This document shows, piece by piece, positions 40,766 through 49,676 of a stretch of DNA of 64,000 nt (position 1 is the first letter of the stretch; every line of letters begins with the position of its first letter). The stretch covers positions 49,907 to 113,906 of the forward strand of contig WTFV01000268.1 in assembly GCA_011523845.1 (NCBI GenBank), given 5' to 3'. Below the pieces are notes generated by a model that saw only the letters and a list, made by a program, of their open reading frames with translations, ran no database searches and was not told the origin of the DNA. The stretch is from Acidobacteriota bacterium. Its GTDB lineage: Bacteria; Acidobacteriota; Vicinamibacteria; Vicinamibacterales; UBA8438. The position numbers and the translations under genes are program-made.

Positions 40766-41373
40766 ACGTATACGTCGAGTCGAATTTCGTGCTCGAGCTC
40801 GCCTTGCGCCAGGAGCAGTTCACGAGTTGCGAGACGATCTTGACTCTGTGCGAGAAGGGGCAAACGCGGCTCGTCGTGCCTGCGTACGCCTTGGCCGAGC
40901 CCTACGATACGCTTGGCCGGCGGGAGAAGCAGCGCAAGAGAATGAAGCAGGAGCTGGATCAGGAACTCGGGCAGATCGCCCGGACCGACACGTATGCCGA
41001 TCGAAGGCATGAGTTTCGGGACCTGACTGCACTCTTGATCAACGTTACGGACGAGGCAATCAGGCGTCTCGAGGAGGTACGCTCCCGTCTGATGGAGGCG
41101 GCTGAGATCATACCGCTGGACTTGCATGTCCTGACTGCGTCGACGAAACTCCAACGCGTGCATGACTTTTCGGCGCAGGACGCGTTGATCTATGCATCCG
41201 TCCTTTCGCATCCTGAGCGGGTTCACGCGGGCGAGAGCTGTTTCCTGAACCGGAACTCCAAGGACTTCGACGACCAGAACGTGGTAGATGAACTCCGCGC
41301 GTACAACTGCAAGTTGTTGCCTCGATTCGACTCCGGTTGTCAGTTCATTCTCAACGTGCTCGGCGGGTCGTAG
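40762..41373 (+). CDS. PIN-like domain protein of a two-gene toxin or defence module
   Basis: This 203-residue protein begins 'VNVYVESNFVLELALRQEQF', a PIN-like first strand in which Glu takes the usual Asp position. Later it has 'FSAQDALIYASVLSHP' and 'CFLNRNSKDFDDQNVVDEL', matching the second and third acidic clusters of PIN ribonucleases. A coiled insertion ('RREKQRKRMKQELDQELGQI') is found mid-protein. It is coupled to the upstream PD-(D/E)xK-like gene by GTGA overlap. The pair does not match vapBC. A defence or toxin function is inferred from domain types, lower GC and isolation. Confidence 0.65.
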   Translation: MNVYVESNFVLELALRQEQFTSCETILTLCEKGQTRLVVPAYALAEPYDTLGRREKQRKRMKQELDQELGQIARTDTYADRRHEFRDLTALLINVTDEAIRRLEEVRSRLMEAAEIIPLDLHVLTASTKLQRVHDFSAQDALIYASVLSHPERVHAGESCFLNRNSKDFDDQNVVDELRAYNCKLLPRFDSGCQFILNVLGGS

Positions 41374-41432
41374 GTCGGCAATTCGGGTCGACATGCGCTC
41401 ACTGGAGACGTTCGGGAGATCCCGGTGGGCAG

Positions 41433-42758
41433 TCAACAGTAGCGACGCGGCACGTCGAGAAGCACTCGCGTCCGGCGAAGCTCGGCGTAGTCCGCCTCGA
41501 CGGTGGCCGCCGAGATTGCCCCCCGCAGATCCGCGCTGACCGCGACATCCTGCGGCAAGTATCGCTTGGCGACGGCGAACTCATCCTCGTACTCCGCGGT
41601 GGGGAAGGTGAGCGTGAGCCGCGAGACGCCGTCTGCGTACTCCACGCGATAGAGCGGGTTGACGGTCAGGATGCCGGTGACGTCGAGGCGTTCGACGACG
41701 CCGTGGCGGCGGTACAGCCGGCGGTCGCGGCTGGCGACGAGGGTAACCGACGGCGTGTGGCCGCACTCTGCCGGCGAGACGTCGTTCGCCAGATCGAGGG
41801 TGCCCTCGTCGAGCACGCCTGTCAGCAGCGGGCGGTCGTCGAAGAGTCGGGGTTTCCACCGCGCGAACAGGTCGCGGTAGGCGGCCGGCGAGAGCGTGTC
41901 GCCGGCGGAGTAGTTCTCGCCGTGCGCGCTGTGCAGGTGGGGCATGACGATCACGCCGTCGTCGGGTGCAGCGCGTTGCATCTCGGCGGCGAGCTGGCGC
42001 TTGTGCCAGATGTAGGGAAACGCGTCGCTGAGCAGGACGGTATCGAAAAGGCCGTCCGCGAACGGCAGCGGGCTGTTCGCGTCGCAGCACACCGGCTCGC
42101 ACTCCGGGGCCACGATGCAGGCGGCGAGCCAGAGCTTCCAGAAGTGAACGTCGGCGAGGATCGCGCCGGTGTAGGCCGGCTGGCGCAGCAGGGCGCGGGT
42201 GAGGTGGCCCGAGCCTCCACAGAGATCGAGGGCGCGTACGGCCGGCGCTGAGGCGGATCCCGGCGGGGTCGGGCGTCCGGTACTGCGGGGGCGCTGCGAG
42301 ACGGCGGAGGGTGGAGGACCGGTTGTTTTCGGATGCCGGCTGCGGCCCAGGGCGTCGAGCAGCGCCTCGATGAGCAGATAGGTCGGGTCCGAGAACCGGG
42401 GCAGCATGTAGTCCGCCTCGGCGTCGAGGCAGAGCACGCCTAGCAGTTCGCGATACGTCGGTTGGCCGGCGCCTGCGGTCAGCCTGCGAAAAGCGGCGAG
42501 CCGCGCGCCGTCAAGGCCGAGCATCATGTGCAGTGCGTCGTCGTCCCGTCCGGCCTCCAGCGCGTGCATGGCGTCCCGCGTCGCGTCGTCGGCGATCAGG
42601 ATCGGGATCCCGGCGACCACCGGGAAGGCGCAGCACTCGCACCCGAGGACGCCGGACTCGATGCGTTCGGGGCCGCGCTCGAGCGCCGCGTTGTCGACGA
42701 CGGACAGACGAGTGCCGCAGAACGGACAGCGCAGCAGGTCGAGGGTTTCGGTCAGCAT
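41433..42758 (-). CDS. methyltransferase with N-terminal Trm112-like zinc domain
   Basis: This 441-residue protein starts 'MLTETLDLLRCPFCGTRLSV' and continues to 'GCECCAFPVVAGIPILI', the four-Cys Trm112/UPF0434-like zinc domain. A SAM-methyltransferase core follows ('RALDLCGGSGHLTRALL', 'DGLFDTVLLSDAFPYIWHKR'). A Pro/Ser/Arg-rich insert (residues about 195-230) separates the two. The C-terminal third is unassigned. ATG 42758 was chosen, because upstream in-frame sequence is the neighbouring gene's other strand. It lies 13 bp after the PIG-L deacetylase gene on the same strand, so the two are likely co-transcribed and act on one sugar or lipid substrate. Confidence 0.78.
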   Translation of the reverse strand: MLTETLDLLRCPFCGTRLSVVDNAALERGPERIESGVLGCECCAFPVVAGIPILIADDATRDAMHALEAGRDDDALHMMLGLDGARLAAFRRLTAGAGQPTYRELLGVLCLDAEADYMLPRFSDPTYLLIEALLDALGRSRHPKTTGPPPSAVSQRPRSTGRPTPPGSASAPAVRALDLCGGSGHLTRALLRQPAYTGAILADVHFWKLWLAACIVAPECEPVCCDANSPLPFADGLFDTVLLSDAFPYIWHKRQLAAEMQRAAPDDGVIVMPHLHSAHGENYSAGDTLSPAAYRDLFARWKPRLFDDRPLLTGVLDEGTLDLANDVSPAECGHTPSVTLVASRDRRLYRRHGVVERLDVTGILTVNPLYRVEYADGVSRLTLTFPTAEYEDEFAVAKRYLPQDVAVSADLRGAISAATVEADYAELRRTRVLLDVPRRYC

Positions 42759-42771
42759 GTTGGCTTGGGGT

Positions 42772-43671
42772 TCAGGCACCGCTTGCAATCGGACCGCCAC
42801 GCTGGTCATCCGGCCTGTCGGAGGATTCGGGGCGACAGCCGAAGTCGTCGAGGAACGTGCGGCCCGAAGCGCCGGCAGCGGCCCGCCGGTAGTGCTCGAC
42901 ACCCAGAAAGCGGGGCGCATCCCGCTCGGAGAGGGAAGCCAACGCGCTGTCGGCGAACTGCGACGCGTGGCAGGCGAGGGCCGCGAGCTTGCGCACGGCG
43001 AAGTCGCCGGCGTCCACGACGAGCGTCGGTGCGGGCGCCGCCGAGCCGAACGCGTCCGGGTCCGTGACCCCGAGAATCGACGTCGGTGTCCGGTGGGGCG
43101 CGGTCTCTCCGGGGGAGCCGGGATCGACGGTGCCCATGCCGGGACGGTTTTCGCCCCCGCCGTGCCGCCGACGCAATTGCTCGGTGTGGTCGACGACGGC
43201 GCGCATCGAGCCGGGGGGCAGCGTCACGTAGTAGAGTGCCGGCGCCGCGTCGGCCAGCGCCGCGACCGCGGCCGTCGTGAGTTCGTGCAGGGCAATGTGG
43301 TCCGGGTGCCAGTAGAGGCCATCGGAATCGAACGTCAGAACGACATCCGGCTGCCGCGCAAGAATTTCGGCTTCGATTTCCGACCGCAACGCATCAGCGG
43401 AGAGCCAGGGCAGCATGCCGTCCTCATGGTCGTGGAGCGTCACGGCGCCGATGCCGAGCGCCCGCGCGGCGGCTTCGAGTTCCTGGCGACGTCCTCCCCC
43501 GGCCGTTCCCGCGCCCTGACCCAGCTCGCCGTGCGTCATGCAGAGAAGCGACGCGTCGGCGCCCAGCGACGCGCACCACGCCAGCAACCCGCCGCACGCG
43601 ATCGACTCGTCGTCCGGGTGGGCGAAGACCGCCAGAACGGAACGTCCGTGAAGATCGGTGGGCATCGGCAT
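42772..43671 (-). CDS. PIG-L/LmbE-family zinc deacetylase
   Basis: The protein of 299 residues has 'VLAVFAHPDDESIACGGLLA' (zinc His-Pro-Asp-Asp motif near residue 18), 'CMTHGELG' and 'LYWHPDHIALHELTTAAVA' (second His pair). PIG-L enzymes remove acetyl groups from N-acetylglucosaminyl compounds (MshB, BshB, GlcNAc-PI). A Pro/Gly-rich insert near residues 170-200 is unusual. It probably acts on a sugar conjugate methylated by the adjacent gene product, which is inference. Confidence 0.88.
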   Translation of the reverse strand: MPMPTDLHGRSVLAVFAHPDDESIACGGLLAWCASLGADASLLCMTHGELGQGAGTAGGGRRQELEAAARALGIGAVTLHDHEDGMLPWLSADALRSEIEAEILARQPDVVLTFDSDGLYWHPDHIALHELTTAAVAALADAAPALYYVTLPPGSMRAVVDHTEQLRRRHGGGENRPGMGTVDPGSPGETAPHRTPTSILGVTDPDAFGSAAPAPTLVVDAGDFAVRKLAALACHASQFADSALASLSERDAPRFLGVEHYRRAAAGASGRTFLDDFGCRPESSDRPDDQRGGPIASGA

Positions 43672-43766
43672 CGTTCGATGTGCCAGCGGCAGAAGCGTAC
43701 GTCACGGACGACCCGGACGCCACGTGTGGCAGGAGACCTTAGGCGCAACCAGCCGCCGTTGCGACG

Positions 43767-43795
43767 TTGGAAGCTCTTGTGGTGCAAGATATATT
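43767..43795 (+). promoter_or_regulatory. sigma70-type promoter of parDE
   Basis: TTGGAA (43767-43772) and TATATT (43790-43795) are separated by 17 bp, 42 bp before the antitoxin ATG. This is one of the clearest canonical promoters in the window. The surrounding AT-rich patch would also be a natural site for ParD autorepression. Confidence 0.65.
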
Positions 43796-43837
43796 GGTTA
43801 GGATGAACACGCAGCCAGCGAAGGAGAAAGCGGCGCC

Positions 43838-44104
43838 ATGCGACGCACGACCACGATGACGGTTCGCCTCAGCGGCGCCCTGAGCGACTACGTCGCGGGC
43901 AATGTCGGCGAGAACGGATCCTACGAGAACATCAGCGAGTACATCCGCGATCTCATCCGGCGTGACAAGGAGCGCTCCGAGCGCGAGGCGCACGAGCGCC
44001 TGAAGGCCGAGCTCGTTCGCGCCTTCGCGGCGCCGGATTCGACCTTCCATCCGCTCTTGGCGTCCGACGTCATCGCTAGGCACAAGGCGCGGACGGGCGA
44101 ATGA
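43838..44104 (+). CDS. parD: ParD-like antitoxin (ribbon-helix-helix)
   Basis: An 88-residue protein. 'TTTMTVRLSGALSDYVAGNV' gives the DNA-binding ribbon strand, and 'YENISEYIRDLIRRDKERSE' the helices of the CopG/ParD dimer. The C-terminal acidic/helical tail would wrap the toxin. AGGAG lies upstream. The stop overlaps the toxin ATG (ATGA), the usual coupled order. It represses its own operon, probably at the TATATT promoter. Confidence 0.88.
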   Translation: MRRTTTMTVRLSGALSDYVAGNVGENGSYENISEYIRDLIRRDKERSEREAHERLKAELVRAFAAPDSTFHPLLASDVIARHKARTGE

Positions 44105-44415
44105 AGGCGGTCCGCGTTCAGGCGGCGGCCGCCCTCAGGATCGACCAGATCTACCGTTATTCCCGAGAGCGGTGGGGAGTCGCCCGGGCTGACGCCTACA
44201 TTCTCGGTCTCTTCGGGATCTTCGAGGAGATCGCGGCTGGCGAGGCGCCTTCACGTCCAATCCCGGCCGACTTCGAGGTCGACGGCTACGTCGTCGGGTA
44301 CGGGAAACACTTCGTCTACTGGAAGACACTGGACAACGGCGACATCGGTATCGTCACCGTGCTGCACGAGCGCATGCACCAGATGGATCGGTTTCGGGAG
44401 GACTTCGGAGCGTGA
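44101..44415 (+). CDS. parE: ParE/RelE-fold toxin
   Basis: This 104-residue RelE/ParE-superfamily toxin has 'AAALRIDQIYRYSRERWGVA', the typical first helices, then 'YVVGYGKHFVYWKTLDNGDI' and 'IVTVLHERMHQMDRF', the closing strands with Arg/His residues of the ParE family. ParE proteins poison gyrase. It overlaps the antitoxin gene by 4 bp. The MBL-hydrolase start lies just after, so read-through transcription into that gene is possible. Confidence 0.88.
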   Translation: MKAVRVQAAAALRIDQIYRYSRERWGVARADAYILGLFGIFEEIAAGEAPSRPIPADFEVDGYVVGYGKHFVYWKTLDNGDIGIVTVLHERMHQMDRFREDFGA

Positions 44416-44429
44416 TGCGGGAGGCCTCG

Positions 44430-45380
44430 ATGATCAGACAACCTCGTACCGTGCTGGCTTTCCTGACCGCCGTCGCCATCGCCGCCGTCGCCGTTACCGG
44501 GGAGCAGAACCCGGGCGGCCGGTTCGCGGGCGTCGAGCTGACCGTCGTGCCCGTGGCGGGTCAGGTGCACATGATCCAACGCCCCGGAGGAGGCGGCAAC
44601 GTAGGCCTTTTCGCCGGGCCGGACGGCGTCCTGCTCGTCGACTCCCTGTTCGCGCCGCTCGCCGACAGGCTGGTCGCCGCCGTGCGGAGCGTGTCGGACG
44701 GCGAGATTCGCTTCCTGATCAACACCCACGTGCACCCGGACCACATCGGCGGCAACGCGCCGCTGGCGGGCCGGGACGTTCTCATCTTCGCGCACGACAA
44801 CGTCAGGGTGCGCGCGCTCGAGCGACTCCGCTTCCCGCGCCGCGGGGGGAGCTTCGCGCCGCGTCCCGCGGCGGGCGCGCGGCCGGTCGTCACCTACAAC
44901 GACGCGGTGAGCTTCCACTTCAACGGCGAGGAGGTGCGGGCGTTCCTCGCACCGGCGGCCCACACCGACGGCGACACCTTCGTTCACTTCCCCGAGTCGG
45001 ACGTGCTGCACCTCGGCGACGTGTTCCGGACCACGAGCTACCCGATCGTCGACGTCTACAACGGCGGCACCCTGGCGGGCACCGTCGCGGCGCTCGAACA
45101 GGCGATTGCGATGGCGGGACCGGACACCCGGGTGATTCCCGGCCACGGCCTGGAGGTCGTGGGACGCGACACGATGATCGAGTTCCTGGACATGATCGTC
45201 GACGTGCGCGACCGGGTCCGGACGATGATTGCCGACGGCTACACCCTGGAGCAGGTGATGGACGCGGCGCCGACCGCCGCCTACGACGAGCAGTGGGGCC
45301 GGGAGGCGACGTGGACGGCGAACGACTTCGTGCCGATCGCCTTCTACGAGCTCGGCGGCGGGTCGCTCTTCGTGCGCTGA
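44430..45380 (+). CDS. secreted metallo-beta-lactamase-fold hydrolase
   Basis: Signal peptide 'TVLAFLTAVAIAAVAVTG' is followed by an MBL fold with the zinc motif 'INTHVHPDHIGGN' (HxHxDH), then 'AAHTDGDTFVHFPESDVLHL' and 'VIPGHGLEV'. The fold covers hydrolases of many substrates. Quorum lactones, thioesters or lactams cannot be told apart here. ATG 44430 has GGGAGG about 6 bp upstream; earlier GTG/ATG codons overlap the toxin gene end. Its last 37 bp overlap the opposite-strand glycosyltransferase, within a 72-bp-period repeat. Confidence 0.88.
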   Translation: MIRQPRTVLAFLTAVAIAAVAVTGEQNPGGRFAGVELTVVPVAGQVHMIQRPGGGGNVGLFAGPDGVLLVDSLFAPLADRLVAAVRSVSDGEIRFLINTHVHPDHIGGNAPLAGRDVLIFAHDNVRVRALERLRFPRRGGSFAPRPAAGARPVVTYNDAVSFHFNGEEVRAFLAPAAHTDGDTFVHFPESDVLHLGDVFRTTSYPIVDVYNGGTLAGTVAALEQAIAMAGPDTRVIPGHGLEVVGRDTMIEFLDMIVDVRDRVRTMIADGYTLEQVMDAAPTAAYDEQWGREATWTANDFVPIAFYELGGGSLFVR

Positions 45381-46570
45381 GCGCACGATCGGGAACGACC
45401 TGCCCGCGGATCCGGACAGGAGCCCGGCGGCGGGTCGCCCTTCGTCTGCTGAGCGGAACCCGCGGCCGAGCCTCCGCGGCGTCCTCCTGCAGCGTCCCAG
45501 GCACCTGCGCCTCGGCCGCGCCGAGCAGGGCCCGCGGCCGAGCCTCCGCGGCGTCCGGTCCCCGCCAGCCGCGAATAGATCGCCGCGTATTCCTCGGCCA
45601 TCCGGTCGGGATGGAAGCGCTCGAGGGCGCGGGCGCGGACCCGCGCGCGGTCGAACGTCGTGATCCGCGACAGGCCCGCCACGAGGTCCTCCAGCCGGTC
45701 GAAGACGCCGCCGGTGACCCCGTCGTCGACCAGCTCCCCGACCGCGCCGCGGTCGAGCGCCGCCACCGGCGTGCCGCAGGTCATCGCCTCGGCCAGCACC
45801 AGCCCGAACGGCTCGTCGGCCTGAACCGGATAGAGCAGCGCACGCGCGCCCCCCAGCAACGCCGCTCTGGCCGGAGGATCGACTTCGCCCCGGTAGACGA
45901 TCCGGTCGCCGTCGACGAGCGGCGCCACGACCTCGCGGTAATAGCCGTTCTCGGCGGCCGCGAGCAGCAGGCGAAGGCCCGTTCGCCGGGCCGCGTGTAT
46001 CGCTTCCACCACGCCCTTGCCGGGCGTGAAACGGCCCAGGAACAGCAGGTAGTCGTCGGGGGTCGGCCGGTAGGGGAGCGTTGCGGGGTCGACCGCGTGG
46101 TGCACGACGCCGGCCACCGTCAGCCCCGCGAGCCGGTGCGCCTGGGCGGCGGAGACGGCGACGAACGGCGCCTCGGGGTAGCGCGACCAGAGGGCGACCT
46201 CCGGGTCCGTCGGCCAGTGGTGGACGGTATGGACGATCGGCGCCGGGGACAGGCGCGTATAGCCCAGCCCCAGCGGCGCGTACTCGGCCTGGGCGTGGAT
46301 GACGTCGAAGGCCGGGGCGCGCTCGACCGCCGCGGCCAGGTTGAACAGCTCGCACAGCTCCCACGGCCAGAGCGACTCGTCGGCGTGGTAGCCGTGCCGG
46401 AAGACGGCGTGCAGGGTCGCCGGCGTCCTCGACGATCCCGCCGCGAACAGGGTCACTTCGTGGCCGCGCGCGACCAGGCCCCTGGCCAGCAGGTCGGTCA
46501 CCGTCTCGATCGAGCCGGACCGTCGCGGCGGCACCGATTGCGCCACCGGCGCGACCAGGGCGATGCGCAT
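45344..46570 (-). CDS. GT4-type glycosyltransferase with repeat-expanded C-terminal tail
   Basis: A GT-B glycosyltransferase: 'RIALVAPVAQSVPPRRSGSI', 'FDVIHAQAEY', 'LLFLGRFTPGKGVVEAIHAA' and 'PVQADEPFGLVLAEAMTCGT', with the EPFGLVLAEA donor-binding motif. The family normally ends near 'EEYAAIYSRLAG' (about residue 340). Here a Gly/Arg/Ser/Pro tail of about 70 residues contains duplicated 'GRRGGSAAG' and 'TK(G/S)DPPP(G/S)S' segments. The tail arises from two 72-bp-period DNA repeat pairs running into the 3' end of the convergent MBL gene. It is likely disordered and may be dispensable. Start ATG 46570 fits the family. Confidence 0.87.
   Translation of the reverse strand: MRIALVAPVAQSVPPRRSGSIETVTDLLARGLVARGHEVTLFAAGSSRTPATLHAVFRHGYHADESLWPWELCELFNLAAAVERAPAFDVIHAQAEYAPLGLGYTRLSPAPIVHTVHHWPTDPEVALWSRYPEAPFVAVSAAQAHRLAGLTVAGVVHHAVDPATLPYRPTPDDYLLFLGRFTPGKGVVEAIHAARRTGLRLLLAAAENGYYREVVAPLVDGDRIVYRGEVDPPARAALLGGARALLYPVQADEPFGLVLAEAMTCGTPVAALDRGAVGELVDDGVTGGVFDRLEDLVAGLSRITTFDRARVRARALERFHPDRMAEEYAAIYSRLAGTGRRGGSAAGPARRGRGAGAWDAAGGRRGGSAAGSAQQTKGDPPPGSCPDPRAGRSRSCAQRTKSDPPPSS
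45348..45558. repeat. two consecutive ~36-bp direct-repeat pairs, both with 72-bp period
   Basis: Pair A is 45348-45383 and 45420-45455 (three differences in 36 bp); its first copy includes the stop of the MBL gene. Pair B is 45451-45486 and 45523-45558, also about 36 bp with three differences. The second copy of A abuts the first copy of B. On the minus strand both encode the glycosyltransferase tail with a 24-residue period. Confidence 0.9.
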
Positions 46571-46702
46571 CGGGTGTCGTTCATCCGGCATGTGTGGGTG
46601 CGCACGAGGTCGCGAGACGTCCCGGCAGTCGACCGGCGCCGTGCGCTCGCACCGCGCGACAACGATACCGCGGTACGGGACCGGACCCGCCCGGCCGGTG
46701 CT

Positions 46703-47824
46703 TCACGCGCCCGCCGTTTCCAGCAGCCGGGGCAGCACGCGCGAGGCGTCGAAGCACTCCTGCGCGATCTCGCCCGCCCGCGCGGCGTGCAGTGGGTAGT
46801 CGCTCTCGACCCGTGCGAGACCCTCGAGCGCCTCCTCGGCGGTGCTGAACGGGATCAGGCCGGTTCCCGGCGGCAGGTGGGCGCTCCACCCGGTGTCCTG
46901 CACGACCGCGGGACGTCCCGCGGCGAGATAGCAGGCGGTGCGGTCGCTGAACCACCCGGACCGGTGCGCGACGTAGGCGTGCTTCGCCACGCCGAACTCG
47001 GCCTTCGACCCCTGGACGTAGTCGCGATACGCGTCCGCGGTACGCGAGACGCGCATCGCGTCGACCGGCGACCAGCCGTGCTCGCGCAGCAGTTCCCGCG
47101 GTCCGTTGACGGCCAGCTCGAAGCGTGCCGCGGTGCGCGCCGGCAGATCGATGAACCGGATGAACTCCCGGTCCTTGTTGCCGTCGACATCGGTGAAGCT
47201 CTCCGTCTTCCAGGTCATCACCGTCGTGAAACGATCGCGGGCCGGAGGCCGGTCGGTGCGCCACAATCGGGTGACGATCGGCTGCCAGGTGCTGCGCCAG
47301 GTGAACTCCTCGGTCGGTACGTCGCAGGCCGGGGTCCCGATATTGGCCCCGAACGTGAACAGGTGGTCGAACTGGCGGAAGAAGTCGACGTACCACGCGA
47401 CGCCCTTCGCGATGGCGAGCTGTGTGAACACCGGGTCCGAGTCGATGAAGATCCGCCGCGGGATCGTCCGGTACTCGTCACGCCAGAACCAGCAGCCGCC
47501 CGACAGGTCGATGTACAGGTCGGCATCGCGGCAGTATTCCCGCAGCCGGTCGCGCGACCAGCCGTGGTACGTCTCGTCGTAGTTGACGAAGCACCAGCGA
47601 TCCCCCAGCCCGTACGGCGCGAGGGCGTCGTGGATGTACCGCGTGCCGTAGGCGGGATCCTCCGAGATGGCGTCGGCGTCCGCGTCGTAGATGCACTCGC
47701 CGGTGTCTTCCAGATAGCAGACCTCGTGGCCGAGGTCGCGCAGTCCGAGCAGATACATCAGCGAGCACCAGGTGACGCCGCCGAACGGGTAGCGCCCGAT
47801 GATGCCGGCGAAGAGGATTCTCAT
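46703..47824 (-). CDS. GT-B-like glycosyltransferase-type protein
   Basis: This 373-residue protein opens 'MRILFAGIIGRYPFGGVTWC' and 'YLLGLRDLGHEVCYLEDTG', a glycosyltransferase-like Rossmann start. Its C-terminal half includes 'SDRTACYLAAGRPAVVQDTG' and 'GLIPFSTAEEALEGLARVES', typical of GT1/GT4-like donor domains ('YLAxGRPVVxQxTG'). No exact family is recognised; similar proteins are annotated as glycosyltransferases of unknown specificity. It lies 7 bp upstream of the ABC-exporter stop on the same strand and so follows the exporter in one operon. Probably it builds a glycan or glycolipid exported by it. Confidence 0.7.
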   Translation of the reverse strand: MRILFAGIIGRYPFGGVTWCSLMYLLGLRDLGHEVCYLEDTGECIYDADADAISEDPAYGTRYIHDALAPYGLGDRWCFVNYDETYHGWSRDRLREYCRDADLYIDLSGGCWFWRDEYRTIPRRIFIDSDPVFTQLAIAKGVAWYVDFFRQFDHLFTFGANIGTPACDVPTEEFTWRSTWQPIVTRLWRTDRPPARDRFTTVMTWKTESFTDVDGNKDREFIRFIDLPARTAARFELAVNGPRELLREHGWSPVDAMRVSRTADAYRDYVQGSKAEFGVAKHAYVAHRSGWFSDRTACYLAAGRPAVVQDTGWSAHLPPGTGLIPFSTAEEALEGLARVESDYPLHAARAGEIAQECFDASRVLPRLLETAGA

Positions 47825-47831
47825 GGTCCGG

Positions 47832-49676
47832 TCAGGCAGGTGGCTGCGACACCAGGTCCGCGGACTCCTGCCTGTCGCCGGCCAGGTCGGGATCGTCGAG
47901 CGAGCCGCCGCTGGCGAGGCGTTCCCACATCCGGCGGTAGAGATCGCTCGACGCGAGCAGGGTGTCGTGCCGTCCCTGGGCCGTGATCCGTCCGTCCTGC
48001 AGGACCAGGATGCGGGTGGCGTCGCGGATGGTCGACAGGCGATGGGCTATGACGAACGTCGTGCGGCCGTCCCGCAGGCCGCGCAGGCTGTCGAAGACGG
48101 CTGCTTCGGCCAGGGTGTCCACCGCGGACGTCGGCTCGTCGAGGATGAGTATCGGGGCCCGCTTGAGCAGTGCCCGGGCGATCCCGAGCCGCTGGCGCTC
48201 GCCGCCGGAGAGCGTGGCGCCGGCCTCGGCGACGGGCGTGGCGTAGCCGCCCGGCAGTCGGGCGATGGCCATGTGTATCTGTGCGTCGCAAGCGGCCTGC
48301 TCGACCTCCGCGTCCGAGGCATCGAGCCGCCCATAGCGGATGTTGTCGGCGATCGTGCCCGCGAAGAGCAGCGGATCCTGGGGCACCAGTGCGATCTGCT
48401 CGCGGAGCGTGCGGAGGCGGTAGGCGCCGGCGGCGCGCCCGTCGATCAGCACACGCCCCGAGGTCGGCTCGAAGAGACGCGGGATCAGGTGCACGAGGGT
48501 CGTCTTGCCCGCTCCGGTCGGGCCGACGATCGCGACCAGCTCACCCGGCCGCGTCTCGAGGGTCACGCCGGCGAGGACGGGGCGCACGCCGTCGTACGAG
48601 AACCCGACCGCCTCGAAGCGGACGTGTCCGGCCAGGCCGGCCGCGTCCACCGCGTCCGGCGCGTCGGCGATCTCGGGCGCCAGCGCCAGGATGTCGCGCA
48701 CCCGGCCGGCGCCTACAACCGCCTGCTGCAGATTGCCGACGGTGCGTGCGATTTCCGCTACCGGGTCGTAGACCCTGGCCAGGTACGCGATGACGAGCAG
48801 CAGTTGGCCGACGGTAAGCGTCTCGGCGAGGACGCGCCCCCCCCCCACGACGAGAATCACCGCCGTGCCCGCCAGCGTCACCGTAGTGACGGCCAGCGAG
48901 AAGACCGACTCCTGCCAGGTCAGGCGCACCCGCGCCCGCGCGGTGTCGCGGCTGGTGCGCGCGAACCGGCCGTGCTCGTGCCGCTCGCGGGCGAAGCTCT
49001 TGATCGCCGCGATCGAGCGCAGCGTCTCGTAGGCCCGTTCGACGAGGCCGGATTCGAGCAGCTTGACCTGCTCGGCCCGCTCGCTCAGCGTGGTCGCGTG
49101 ATGGCGCAGGCACAGGTAGAGGAACGGCGCCACGGCGAGTGCCAGCAGGGCGAGGGTGGCGTCGAGGGTCAGGACCACGACGAACATCACGCCGAGATGC
49201 AGGGCGGCGAGCGCGATCGGCAGGGCGCCGCCGGTGACCAGGTCGTTGATGCAGTAGGTATCGGCGTCCAGCCGGTACACCGCGTCCGACGTGCGGTGCG
49301 TGAGATGGTGCCGGAGGGGGAGGGCCTGCAGGTGCTCCAGCAGGCGGCTCCGCAGGTCGTGCACCACCCGCTGGCCCATGTCCACCTCGAGCTGCGTATG
49401 CGTCAGGCGCACGACCTCTGCGGACAGCTCCAGGAACAGGCCCCCGCCGGCGAACAGCGCGAGCAGGGCGATCGATCCGAGCTCGGCGGCGAAGGGAAGC
49501 AGGGAGACGAGCGGCGCGGGGAGCGGGTTCCCGCCGAGCACGCAGTCGACGATCAGCGTCAGCGCCCAGGGCGCCGCGGTGACGAACCCGATCTCGACCA
49601 GCGACAGTCCCAGGATCGCGGTGACGCGCCCGCGATGGGGCCGGAGGAACGCCGCCGTCCAGCGGATCAGGGTCAC
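47832..49676 (-). CDS. ABC exporter, fused permease and ATPase
   Basis: This 614-residue half-transporter has six membrane helices in residues 1-310 ('VTAILGLSLVEIGFVTAAPW' first). The nucleotide-binding domain has Walker A 'AIVGPTGAGKTTLVHLIPRL', signature 'ATLSGGERQRLGIARALL', Walker B 'PILILDEPTSAVDTLAEA' and the H-loop in 'TFVIAHRLSTI'. It is of the MsbA/multidrug-lipid type and works as a dimer. GTG 49676 start. Neighbouring glycosyltransferases suggest a glycolipid or glycan substrate, which is inference. Confidence 0.92.
   Translation of the reverse strand: MTLIRWTAAFLRPHRGRVTAILGLSLVEIGFVTAAPWALTLIVDCVLGGNPLPAPLVSLLPFAAELGSIALLALFAGGGLFLELSAEVVRLTHTQLEVDMGQRVVHDLRSRLLEHLQALPLRHHLTHRTSDAVYRLDADTYCINDLVTGGALPIALAALHLGVMFVVVLTLDATLALLALAVAPFLYLCLRHHATTLSERAEQVKLLESGLVERAYETLRSIAAIKSFARERHEHGRFARTSRDTARARVRLTWQESVFSLAVTTVTLAGTAVILVVGGGRVLAETLTVGQLLLVIAYLARVYDPVAEIARTVGNLQQAVVGAGRVRDILALAPEIADAPDAVDAAGLAGHVRFEAVGFSYDGVRPVLAGVTLETRPGELVAIVGPTGAGKTTLVHLIPRLFEPTSGRVLIDGRAAGAYRLRTLREQIALVPQDPLLFAGTIADNIRYGRLDASDAEVEQAACDAQIHMAIARLPGGYATPVAEAGATLSGGERQRLGIARALLKRAPILILDEPTSAVDTLAEAAVFDSLRGLRDGRTTFVIAHRLSTIRDATRILVLQDGRITAQGRHDTLLASSDLYRRMWERLASGGSLDDPDLAGDRQESADLVSQPPA

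Noticed and set aside
45293..47986. An 897-residue plus-strand frame antisense to two glycosyltransferases
   Set aside because: Both minus-strand genes have family motifs; the antisense product is low-complexity and unlike any protein I know.
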